The translations under genes were made by a program, and so were the position numbers. From Voacanga thouarsii (lineage: Eukaryota > Streptophyta > Magnoliopsida > Gentianales > Apocynaceae), in NCBI GenBank assembly GCA_026120185.1, contig JANUWF010003378.1, positions 1,116,001 through 1,180,000 on the forward strand: a DNA stretch of 64,000 nucleotides, read 5' to 3'. Positions 11,904-21,992 of this stretch are shown one piece after another (the first letter of the stretch is position 1; each line of letters begins with the position of its first letter). The notes beneath the pieces are model-generated. The model was not told the DNA's origin. It did no database searches and saw only the letters and a program-made list of their open reading frames with translations.

Positions 11904-12150
11904 TCAAATGACAATTAGGTACCTAAAATTATAATTTTGATAATTAAATACCTATTAACAGTAAAATTTACAATTTTAATACAAATTTATTGCGAATTCT
12001 ATTTATTGGAACTGAAAATATATTGTTGGATTTGAACTACCTAATCTAATAAATGGAACCTGCAATAAATTTTCATTAAAATTTTGAATTTTACTGTTAA
12101 TAAGTATCTGATTGTCGAAATTAAAACTTCAGGTATCTAATTGTCATCTA
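11904..12150. mobile_element. Foldback MITE with roughly 100-bp inverted arms (inside copy A)
   Basis: The left arm begins TCAAATGACAATTAGGTACC. The right arm, read in reverse complement, begins TAGATGACAATTAGATACC. Both continue with matching words (TATTAACAGTAAAATT, ATTTATTGC, CCATTTATT / TCTATTTATT) to a short centre near 12026. Length is about 247 bases, with no ORF. Target duplication was not resolved. The same element is present at 20906-21152, so it predates the duplication. The superfamily is not clear. Confidence 0.7.
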
Positions 12151-12995
12151 AGCAAGAGTACAAGGGATGTTTTTTAAAAGAAAAAAAAATAATTCAAATT
12201 ATTCACATTCTCTCCGTGGTCTAGCAATTTTTTTAATTTAAATTTTTTCTCACTTAAAAAATTTTTCAATACAAATGCAAGAGCTCTTTTGAGATTTATA
12301 AATAAATACTGCTATTTTCGGATTTTGTACACATTTTCCTTTTAATATACTTTTCTCATCACAGTTGAATATGGACGTTTGATATGGGACAAATGTTTTG
12401 GAAAACATTTAGACTCAGTGAAATTACTATTTTTCCCTTAACAATGGAGAGTAGTTATGGACCCGCGTGAAATTAGAGGAGCCGTATATACTAAGAATAT
12501 TAATGGTGGAAATTTAGATTAAGAAAAAACATATTACTACTAAGAAAGTAAACTTTTACTTTTAAATAACCCAAAAAAAATGTAGACATTAATAAACTCT
12601 AGACCAAGAGAATAATTTCTTTCTCTGGAATTGGCCAGTGGGCGAAGGAGAAAGAATTGCAGCCACGCGCACCTTTTGTTCATATAGCAGCTGAGAGGAT
12701 TAATAAGCAAAGATGCAAAACAAAAACAGAAAAGGAGAGAGAGTCATTTTTCCAAGTCTTTGATGTCAAGAAATGAATGATACTTTATGTGAAATGAATG
12801 ATACTTTATGTTATAAGGTTAAGATTTAACTATTTTCTCTCTATTCTTATTAAATTTACTTATTCTTTATTTTCACCAATCACTGTCGAATATTTTCATT
12901 TGACTTTACATAAAAATTTAAAGAGTGTTTGACTATACTTAAATTTCTATTTAATCCTTGATAAAAGAGGTTTGTTTTGGAATTGTGTTAGTAGA

Positions 12996-14010
12996 GTTGT
13001 ATTAAGGATATTAAATGTTAGAGTTAGTGCTGCTAAAACTCTGACTAGTAACTTTGATAATCTGAATATATTTTTTAAATTGTTTAACAAACAGTGAATA
13101 TTGACATAATTTGATGCGGAGTAAATTTGAAGTGATTTTAAAAATCAATGTTCAGAAGATCACTAGAATATCTCGAGAGAAACATGGAGACAATTTTATT
13201 TTGAGAAGGTTAAACTTCAGAAGGAAAAGACCTACAGCGAACTGAGGAAGCACATAAAGAGACAATTGATTCAACAACTTCCTATTTCAATGAAATTACA
13301 ACACGTCTGTCATATATTTAAAAGAAACGACTTGGAAGAAGAAGGTGTGTGACGGATTCTGAAAGTATTCCTTGAGAGAGAGTCGAGCGATAAAAAGTGG
13401 AGTGAGATTCATGATTATATTCGGAGGTCTCACGCAAACATCTTTAACAAGTGTTTCTATAATTCATTGCTGAATGTTTGCACCAAGTATTCAAATTTAT
13501 TTGCTTCTATATTATTTATCTTCTTGACAGAGCCTGAATCAAACTACCCTTTCGAGCAATTACTTTCCTAGTGAAAAGGATATAAAAAAGTCAAACAAAG
13601 ACTTGCAGAGTTGCTGCAATGATGGTTAATGGGTGATCAATTATACTGATTGAGTTTAATAATGGTCTTCTGCGAGTTTAATACGAAGAGCATTGTGTTA
13701 TGTCCATTAAAATCTATTAAGGACACTTGGTGAATTGAGATAAGTATTGCCATTATAAATTTTTTAATAAAGTTTAGTGGATTTTTTTTATTGGTCATAG
13801 ATCCTGCAGGCTGCAGACGCATATTTGTTGATAGCTGAATTGTATTACTAATTTACTATGTTTATTAGACTCTTTACTTTATAATTTATCATAAAACTAA
13901 AGTAATTTTAAGAGGAAGTTTAACAAAACTACACGAAGTTAACAAATCAAACATAACATTAAAGATGAAATTTTAGATAAAATATATATTCATTTTAAGA
14001 AAATAGGCAT
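12996..14010. other. Intergenic region 3' of the RLP gene, no gene identified
   Basis: Unique sequence between copy A and the RLP gene. A patch at about 13330-13570 is less AT-rich and has short plus-strand open stretches (for example KKWSEIHDYIRRSHANIF). I cannot assign these to a family; they may be a remnant of a transposon or gene. Nothing else is supported. Confidence 0.5.
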
Positions 14011-14020
14011 TTTATTTATT
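14011..14020 (-). terminator. Polyadenylation signal of the RLP gene
   Basis: On the minus strand AATAAATAAA lies about 80 bases after the predicted stop codon at 14097-14099, a normal place for a plant near-upstream element. Cleavage site not determined. Confidence 0.5.
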
Positions 14021-14096
14021 TATAAGAACAATACAAAATATAAATATAGACATCCAGCTGAAGCTTCTACTATATACTGTGACAGATGAGTAGGCC

Positions 14097-17000
14097 TTAG
14101 GTCATCCAATTCCAAACCTTGTCCAGGAATTGAAATAATGCAATACGCCAAGTCTTCTTGAAATAAAACATGCTCCAAAACCCCATGAAGCCGAAGCCAA
14201 ATCCTGGTCCAATCCCAGCATAAAACCAAATGAAATCAGCCTTCTGTTCATCGTTTCTTTCACTTGGTCCATATCCGTTGGATGAGTTGCCAACAGGACA
14301 GCTTTTTGAAAGAGGAGCTCCACAAAGGCCATCATTACCTGCATTTTTTTAATAATATTATAATGTACTAGGACGAGGTTTGACCTCCCTACTTGACAAA
14401 AACATTATGTTTTATCAGGTGAGCTACCTGCGACATCGTTACCTGCATAAATGGATGGATCATTCAGGGTCTGAAGTTGATTCCCAGTAGGTATTCGCCC
14501 TGATAACTTGTTGCTGGATAGGTTTAGGTGGCTCAGAGAATTTATGGTGGCTATGCCGAAAGGAATTGGACCAGAAAGTTCATTCCTTGATAAATCAAGG
14601 GATTCGAGTTGCTGCAAATTGCCAATGTTTGCTGGTATTCTTCCCCGTAGATGATTTGCTGAAAGATTCAAACTCTGCAGCCCTTTAAGCTCAAAAATCT
14701 CATTGGGAATGTATCCATCTAAGTTATTTTCTGAAAGCTCTATTGATTTCAGATATGGCAGGGTTCTGGAATACTCACGTTCGTGACCCTTCATGGAGTC
14801 AAACATTCTTCCTTCAAAATAGTATAAGAATTTCATGCCAAATTTCATTATTGGAGGGTCAGAAACCATGAAACTGAAGTTGCCAAGACAGTGAGGGACA
14901 CTTCCAGATAAATTGTTTCTTGCTAGGTTCAATAACCGAACAGTTCTTATATGGCACAGCTGCAATGGAATTTCCCCATGGAAGTTATTTGACTGAAGTC
15001 TGAGAAATACCACACTTGAGAACTGCTCAAACCATGGAGGGATAATGTCCTTCAATTTATTGTCACCGAGGTCAAGAACGCGCAATCTGCTCAGGTTTTG
15101 AAATGAAGAGGGAAGCTTTCCAACAAGTTTGTTTTCTTGTAAGTGCAAAGCATAAAGTCCAAATACATAACCAAGAGTGTAAGGAATATGACCAGAAAGA
15201 TGGTTATTTGATAGATCTAGCACCAGCAAGTTTTGGAGGCTGGCCAAGCAAGAAGGGATGCTTCCTGTCAGCTGATTGCCCGATAGATCCAGAAATGTTA
15301 GACTTAGTATCTCACATAAGTAGAATGGGATCTCACCAGTCAATCGGTTGTTCGAGATTAAAAGATTACTCAGTGATGGACTTAAGTTTCTGTCAATGAA
15401 AGGTATATGTCCTTCCAAAAGATTTCTTGAAAGATCCAACTGATAAACTTGTGAGGGAAATGAGACTAAGGGCCCAGTCAAATTGTTCGAATTCAGATTT
15501 ATTACTCTCATAGTACCATGAGATTCTCCAAGCCTTGGCATTTTCCCGCAGACGTTGTTGTAGGACAAATCCAAGTCATGGACGTCAGAATAAAGTTTCT
15601 CAAACCAATCAGGCATGCTATCTGAGATGCTTGCATTCCACATGATTAAACTTCTTACCCGCATTTGAGTCTTCAACCATGGGGGAAACTGTGGGCCAAC
15701 ATTTAGTGATGCAAGCTCAATACTTTCAAGTTGAAAAGGTGGAATCCACTGAGGGCTCACTTTGAAAACCAGTGAGTTTGCTGATATTGACATATACTTT
15801 AGGCCCGCGAGCTTCTCAAAATGGAGTTCTGATAATTCACCAGTCAATGAATTATTGGAAATATCCAACTTTACTAACCTTGAAAGTTGTCCCACACTAG
15901 ACGGAACACTGCCATTGAAGAAGTTGTTACTAATATCGAGCTCCTTCAACTTTGATAGTCCTCCGACAGTAGATGGTATTGATCCCGAAAACGAATTGAA
16001 AGAAAGCTTAAGAACCTCCAGATTCTTATATTGTTGCACTTCACTAGACAAGTAACCATGAAAGTTGTTTGAGATGAAGTAGAACTCCTTCAAACTATTC
16101 AAAAGGCAACCAGAAGGGTCTGTAATTAAACTTGGCATAAATTGATTGAGGGACAAGTCAAGAGCTTGCAAATTGCACATAGTACTTATGGTACTTGGAA
16201 CTCTTCCCTCAAAGTCATTTGCTTCCAAATTGAGAGAGACTAGGGAAGTCAGGTTATCAAGGCAACGAGGAAGTAACCCATGAAAATAATTGCCGGACAG
16301 ATCCATATGAACAAGACTTTCCAACTCACAAATTGAATTTGGTATGGAAATTGCGAAGGAATTTGAGGATAGATCAAGGACCTCTAGAGAGTTCAAATTG
16401 TAAAAACTATCACCAGGAAATGGACCGACAAAGTTGTTATGGTCAAGATGGAGTTCCACAACGGTAACGTTAAGGAACCAAGGAGGGATACTGGAGCTGA
16501 AATTATTCCATCCGAGATTGATTGAAACAAGAGATGTTAAATTAGTATATGAAAGAGTGGGAAATGTCTGAAGTTCACAACCAGCCAAGTTCAATGAAGA
16601 CAAAGATTGAAGCGCACTAACAGCTTCCAACCAGTCATGAACTTGCCCAAGGTAAACCCCAGATAAGTCCAAGCTTTTCAAAGAAGAAAATCCGGTTATC
16701 CAGCTTAGGCTGTCAACGGCCAATCTAGAATATCCGACAAAGAAATGGAAGGAGTATGATACACTAGGAGCATAACCAATGTGAAGGTGTTGCAATTTGG
16801 AGAGATTTCCAAGATGTTGAGGAACCCTTCCCCCAAAACCAGCACTTGAGAGGTTCAGGTATTTCAAGCTTCTCAGGGATCCAAAAAATTCAGGAATGCC
16901 CAGTCCTGAAAAATTGTTCATGCTCAAGTCTAGATAAGTTAGACGCTTAAGATTAAGCAAAGAAGGATTTACCTCACCTCCCAAGCAATTGCGAGTAAAA

Positions 17001-17335
17001 TGCGAGAAGTAATATCTGTCATCAAAATATCTTTCAGGATCAAACGATACAGGATTGTGTAAATCAAGCTTCAAGACATGGCCGGTGTTATGACTACAGC
17101 CAACTCCTTGCCATGCACAGCAGTCTGCACCTATCCACGAAGATAGGCGGTTTTGGTCATTGATTAGGCCCTTCCTGAAATCAAGAAGAGCCTTCCTCTC
17201 ATTCTCAATGCAGCTCACATTTGAAAATTCTCTTCTGCAGAAGGTAAATTTGTGTTGGATTACCAGAAGGAGGCATAAAAACAGCAGGGGAGCACATTTA
17301 GGACTTTCCATTGCTTTCTTCAGATATTGTTCCAC
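14097..17335 (-). CDS. LRR receptor-like protein, EIX type (two exons, 1044 aa)
   Basis: This is a membrane receptor-like protein without kinase domain. Such proteins detect extracellular elicitors and signal through partner kinases (SOBIR1/BAK1 in characterised EIX/Cf-type RLPs). Exons are 17335-14443 and 14338-14097; spliced length is 3135 bases. Seen in order: signal peptide (hydrophobic 15-26); an LRR N-cap from Cys42 with the pair Cys72-Cys73 and Cys80; roughly 28 leucine-rich repeats of the LxxLxLxxNxLxGxIP type; an island near residues 830-870 (YYFEGRMFDSMKGHEREY); four further LRRs; C-cap GLCGAPLSKSCP (968-979); an acidic juxtamembrane stretch; one membrane span at 1000-1024 rich in Gly with GxxxG spacing; and a 20-residue basic tail. 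Unspliced, the frame would stop after 976 aa, losing cap and membrane anchor. Met1 is chosen as the first in-frame ATG; Met9 would also keep the signal peptide. No internal stop, so it is probably functional. Confidence 0.9.
14339..14442 (-). other. 104-bp intron in the RLP gene
   Basis: The donor is TATGCAG|GTAACG and the acceptor is AAAATGCAG|GTAATG, with an AT-rich body. Splicing joins IYAG to NDGLCG, the expected start of the C-terminal LRR cap, and keeps phase (Gly965 split after base 1). Both junctions lie in a near-duplicate word (ATGCAGGTAAYGATG), so the intron looks as if inserted between two copies of a short host sequence. Retention would add 11 residues and a stop. Confidence 0.85.
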
Positions 17336-17426
17336 AGAGATCTTGACGGCTTTTCAAAGGACTAACATTAGGGAATCAACAGAAAAGGAAAACCAAATTG
17401 AGTCGAATGCGTGGGGTTGGGGACAG

Positions 17427-17466
17427 CATTTAATATGCATTTAATTTGAAGACTTTGAGTGGTCAA
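17427..17466 (-). promoter_or_regulatory. Putative RLP promoter elements: TATA-like word and W-box
   Basis: On the minus strand an ATATTAAAT word (17427-17435) lies about 95 bases ahead of the start codon. TTGACC (17461-17466), the core of the W-box bound by WRKY factors, lies about 30 bases further upstream. W-boxes are common before defence genes, but single short matches occur by chance. The rest of 17336-17744 shows no other feature. Confidence 0.35.
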
Positions 17467-17744
17467 ATGGAGGCCTATCGTCGGCATGCTTTTTGAACTT
17501 TTGTGCCTGAGATGGTGATGTTTTGCGAACAAATTATACGGCTAAGCAGCAAAGCTTTTTCAGTTTTAAGAGTCAAGCCTGTCATTTATCGTGTACAGAT
17601 ATGGTAGGAAACTATCCGGAAATTTGACATGGTCCAGAGTCCAACACACTATACTTCATGACTGATTATAATTTCAGCATGATTTGAAGAAGTAGTTGCT
17701 ATAAATTGTTTTGTAGAACATCATGATATAGTAGTATTTTCACA

Positions 17745-18955
17745 GATAAATAGATAGCTCGTTTGAGAATATACTTTATATGGATCAGATACACAGTCAA
17801 CATCTGCATAACCTATCAATATTGGTTTGGTTGTATTTGAATAAAATAATTCGAGATCAATTGTACCTTGGAGATATTGAAGGACTTGTTTAATTTCATT
17901 CCAATGTCGTCGTGATGGTGAAGAACTAAATCTTGCTAATAAATTGACAGTAAAGGTAATATCAGGTCATGTATTATTAACAAGATACATCAATGCACCA
18001 ATTGCACTGAGATATGGTACTTCAAGACCAAGAAGTTCTTCATCATTTTTTTGAGGTCAGAAATGATCTTTATTCACATCTAATGACTGGATAATTATTG
18101 AAATACTTAATGGATGTACTTTGTTCATGTAAAATCTTTTTAGAACTTTTGTTGTATATGTTGATTGATAAATAAATATTCTATTTTTCAGATGTTTAAT
18201 TTGTAAATTAGGGCAAAATTTAGTTTTACCAAAATCCTTGAATTCAAATTCTCTTTTTAAATAATCAATTGTTTCTTAGAACTCTTTTGGAGTTCCAATA
18301 AGATTAATTTCATCAACATATATAGCTAATATCACAAATTTAGAACCAAATTTCTTAATAAAAACACATGGACATACTTGGTCATTTTTAATCATACTTT
18401 CAATAAATATTCACTAAGATGATTGAACCACATGTGCCTAAATTGCTTCAGGTCATATAATGATTTCGGCAACTTGATGGAGTAATTTTCACTCGGATAA
18501 TGTTTATATGCTTCGGGCATGCGAAATCTTTTGGAAATTTTCATGTAAAGATCATTTTCTAAATTTTCATACAAGTAAGCAGTGACAACATCTAATAGGC
18601 GCATATCTATCTTTTCATATACTGCCAAACTGATAAGATATCGGAGTGTAATAGCATCAACAATAAGAGAATAAGTTTCATCATAATCAATATTTGGTCT
18701 TTGTGAAAAACTTTGAGCGACTAACCGTGCTTTATATCGTATGATTTTATTATTTTCATTACGCTTTCGCACAAATATCCATTTGTAGCCAACAGGTTTT
18801 ATACCTTCCGATGTTCGAACTGCAGGTCCAAAGACTTCACATTTTATCAGTGCATTTAACTCCAATTGAATCACATCTTTTCATTATAACCAATCTTTTA
18901 TATGCCGATATTCATCAATTAATATTGGTTCAGGATCATCATTATTCTGTATAAT
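17745..18955 (-). pseudogene. Ty1/copia reverse transcriptase (RVT_2) relic
   Basis: Minus-strand reading from about 18955: DPEPILIDEYRHIKDW, then a clean stretch at 18874-18392 with ELNALIKCEVFGPAV, PVGYKWIFVRKRNE, YKARLVAQSFSQRPNIDYDETYS, DVVTAYLY and KLPKSLYDLKQF. After a stop come FVILAIYVDEINLIG, EFEFKDFGKTKFC, YLSAIGALMYLVNNT, RRHWNEIKQVLQYLQGT and the RNase H start YADVDCVSDP. This is the standard copia RT-RNase H order. The catalytic YVDD reads YVDE, and there are several stops and a frameshift. Integrase, gag and LTRs are missing. The 5' side ends exactly where the 3-kb repeat copy B starts, so the relic was cut by that rearrangement. Confidence 0.9.
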
Positions 18956-20565
18956 ATCAACATATTACGTAAAAATTTGAAAAGGTATTTTAGAGTTTAA
19001 GATAATAATGGTACAAAAATTTTCAAAATGGAAGTAATATGTTTGTAATATATTTTTATGTAGTAAATCTTAAAATTTTTATTACTATTGAAAAAAAAAA
19101 TTCAAACTTTAACTATTACATAATGATAGTTAGACATTTTGATTACCTTCATTATGAATTCTACTATGGCATATTATTTTAATAGTAAAAACTAAATGAA
19201 GTTAATATCAAATGTAAAAAAATTAAATATAGAATGTTTAATATTACAAAATAAAAATTAATTGTACCCTTAAGTATTACAAAAATATTTAACACGGAAA
19301 GTTATGCCTTCTATGCTAAAGACGGTCAACTCAAGTTATTTCCGAAATAGTTAGGTTAATTGCAATTTGTTGTTGAATAATTCAAAAGAAAAAAATCTTA
19401 ACAGGAGAATATTTTTATAATCAAGGGCTATTAAAATAAATATTATTATTTTGTTTCATATTATTGTCTTTAATTTTATTAAAATGTGTAGCTATTGTAA
19501 AAAAAAATGACAAAAGTTTCTTGATGATTTTTTTAAAAACAATGTATTTTCAATTTTTTTTTAACCAAAAAAGTCATTAACTATCATGTTGAATTGGCGA
19601 GTTCTGATCAGTTCAAACTCATTCACAGTCCTAAAGTAAATCATTTTGCGGCACTGCTCACCGTGCCTAACCTTGACCGGACGAGACAATATGATGGGTT
19701 CCGTGTTGATTAATTTTGTTGAGGATTCTCTAAAATATATTCTGGGGAGTCCTTTCATGGGGCCATTGATGTGAAAGTCCAAGTCGCACTTTACCCTCCT
19801 TTCCTATTGTGCAAATATTTGGAATTTGGGGTGTTATCTTCAGACTTGAGGACTAAGTCTCAAAACAACTTCTTATTGAAAATTGACTTGTTCCGTTTCA
19901 ATTTAAAATATCCTAAAATAATATTTATTTTCATAACAAGAGGTACTCTCTAACACGAATTAATTTCCTGCCATTCGTCATTTGAAAGAGTTCATCAATA
20001 GTAAAATGTGCTAGTTCTTTTTTGCAAGAGGATCAAATGCACTTCTTATTTTTCCAAATGTAGTAAATTTCTTTTCCTTCTATACGAGTGGCATGATAAT
20101 TTAACTATGTCGGGATAAATAATATCCCAATAAAACCGTTTCATTTCTTTTTTGTTTATTATTATTATTATTTAAAAATTACCAAGATCATTTAAAATAT
20201 AAATATATTTTAAAATATTATTGTGCGGACAAAATTAATATGTTTTAAAATAAGGATCAAATGCACTCCTTATTTTTCCGAATGTAGGAAACTTCTTGTC
20301 ATGCAGTGATCGACAAATAGTGAGCCCAGAACAGCACGAAATAAACGTATACATTGCACATGAAATTTCTTATAAACTTCATAAGCACAAATGTATTTAC
20401 AATAATAGAATATTTAAAATGACACTTACCTAACCTAAAAACTTTCATGAATCTCTAAATTGAAGAAAGTGAAATGGGGAAGATTTTACATTGTTCGTTG
20501 AATTGTATACATTGCACATGAAGTTTGGTGGATATTCCATGTACAAATGTGGAATATAAATTATA

Positions 20566-20589
20566 ATATATATATATATATATATATAT
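20566..20589. repeat. (TA)n microsatellite in copy B
   Basis: Counterpart of the TA run in copy A, followed here by extra ATATT units (ATTATATTATATTATATT) not present in copy A. Confidence 0.8.
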
Positions 20590-20905
20590 TATATTATATT
20601 ATATTAACTAATATATTAGTGCAAAAAATATGAAGGAAATGCTTTGAGGTATTGCTGGTGCAACTGTGTTCACATGTTAAGATAATATAAATTGATATGC
20701 AACGTTGGGAATTTTTTTCCCAAGTCTTCGGTGTGTGGAGAGAGTCATCGGTCAATTGCCAACTTTGTAGGTCGTTCAAGTGAAAATGAAAGCTGCTCCT
20801 ACGTTACGAGGATATAGAGGTTTTTAGAAGTAGTTTTTCTCCCTTTAGTGAAAACTTTTAAAATCATTCTTGGGGTTAAAAACAAAAACACTCCTATATT
20901 CTTAC

Positions 20906-21152
20906 TCAAATGACAATTAGGTACCTAAAATTATAATTTTGATAATTAAATACCTATTAACAGTAAAATTTACAATTTTAATACAAATTTATTGCGAATT
21001 CTATTTATTGGAACTGAAAATATATTGTTGGATTTGAACTACCTAATCTAATAAATGGAACCTGCAATAAATTTTCATTAAAATTTTGAATTTTACTGTT
21101 AATAAGTATCTGATTGTTGAAATTAAAACTTCAGGTATCTAATTGTCATCTA
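20906..21152. mobile_element. Foldback MITE, copy inside repeat B
   Basis: Same element and same length as at 11904-12150, with only a few substitutions. It was carried along by the 3-kb duplication and is not a separate insertion. Confidence 0.7.
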
Positions 21153-21992
21153 AGCAAGAGTACAAGGGATGTTTTTTAAAAGAAAAAAAATTCAAATTAT
21201 TCACATTCTCTCCGTGGTCTAGCAATTTTTTTAATTTAAATTTTTCTCACTTAAAAAATTTTTCAATACAAATGCAAGAGCTCTTTTGAGATTTATAAAT
21301 AAATACTGCTATTTTCGGATTTTGTACACATTTTCCTTTTAATATACTTTTCTCATCACAGTTGAATATGGACGTTTGATATGGGACAAATGTTTTGGAA
21401 AACATTTAGACTCAGTGAAATTACTATTTTTCCCTTAACAATGGAGAGTAGTTATGGACCCGCGTGAAATTAGAGGAGCCGTATATACTAAGAATATTAA
21501 TGGTGGAAATTTAGATTAAGAAAAAACATATTACTACTAAGAAAGTAAACTTTTACTTTTAAATAACCCAAAAAAAATGTAGACATTAATAAACTCTAGA
21601 CCAAGAGAATAATTTCTTTCTCTGGAATTGGCCAGTGGGCGAAGGAGAAAGAAATGCAGCCACGCGCACCTTTTGTTCATATAGCAGCTGAGAGGATTAA
21701 TAAGCAAAGATGCAAAACAAAAACAGAAAAGGAGAGAGAGTCATTTTTCCAAGTCTTTGATGTCAAGAAATGAATGATACTTTATGTGAAATGAATGATA
21801 CTTTATGTTATAAGGTTAAGATTTAACTATTTTCTCTCTATTCTTATTAAATTTACTTATTCTTTATTTTCACCAATCACTGTCGAATATTTTCATTTGA
21901 CTTTACATAAAAATTTAAAGAGTGTTTGACTATACTTAAATTTCTATTTAATCCTTGATAAAAGAGGTTTGTTTTGGAATTGTGTTAGTAGA

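Larger units (their letters stand above)
10018..12995 (+). repeat. 3-kb direct repeat, copy A (upstream of the RLP gene's 3' end)
   Basis: From ATATTACGTAAAAATTTG at 10018 to GTGTTAGTAGA at 12995 this segment matches 18962-21992 nearly base for base. Differences are scattered substitutions, a (TA)n length change near 11571, and a gap of about 65 bases after GGTATTTTAG (about 10050) that removes sequence present in copy B. It is mostly non-coding. Both copies contain the same 73-aa minus frame (10559-10780) and 60-aa plus frame (10769-10951). I do not recognise either and regard their identity as a result of recent duplication. The copies bracket the RLP gene and a copia fragment in the same orientation. 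Confidence 0.92.
18962..21992 (+). repeat. 3-kb direct repeat, copy B
   Basis: Near-identical to 10018-12995 in the same orientation. It begins at ATATTACGTAAAAATTTG, directly after a truncated copia RT. It ends at GTGTTAGTAGA, directly before a Helitron helicase frame truncated at INKAQ...TLDLSI. It keeps about 65 bases (after GGTATTTTAG) that copy A lacks. At the right border the 14-base word GACTATACTTAAAT occurs both just outside the repeat (21991-22004) and about 70 bases inside it (near 21926). This microhomology is consistent with end-joining. Confidence 0.92.

Noticed and set aside
15103..16055. Plus-strand frames of 97-98 aa inside the RLP gene
   Set aside because: Antisense shadows of the LRR repeats; the minus frame is continuous and has strong family motifs.
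10018..21992. The 3-kb direct repeats as LTRs of one giant retroelement around the RLP gene
   Set aside because: Ends are not TG...CA, there is no primer site or purine tract next to them, no matching 5-bp duplication outside, and copy B borders lie in the middle of copia and Helitron coding sequence.
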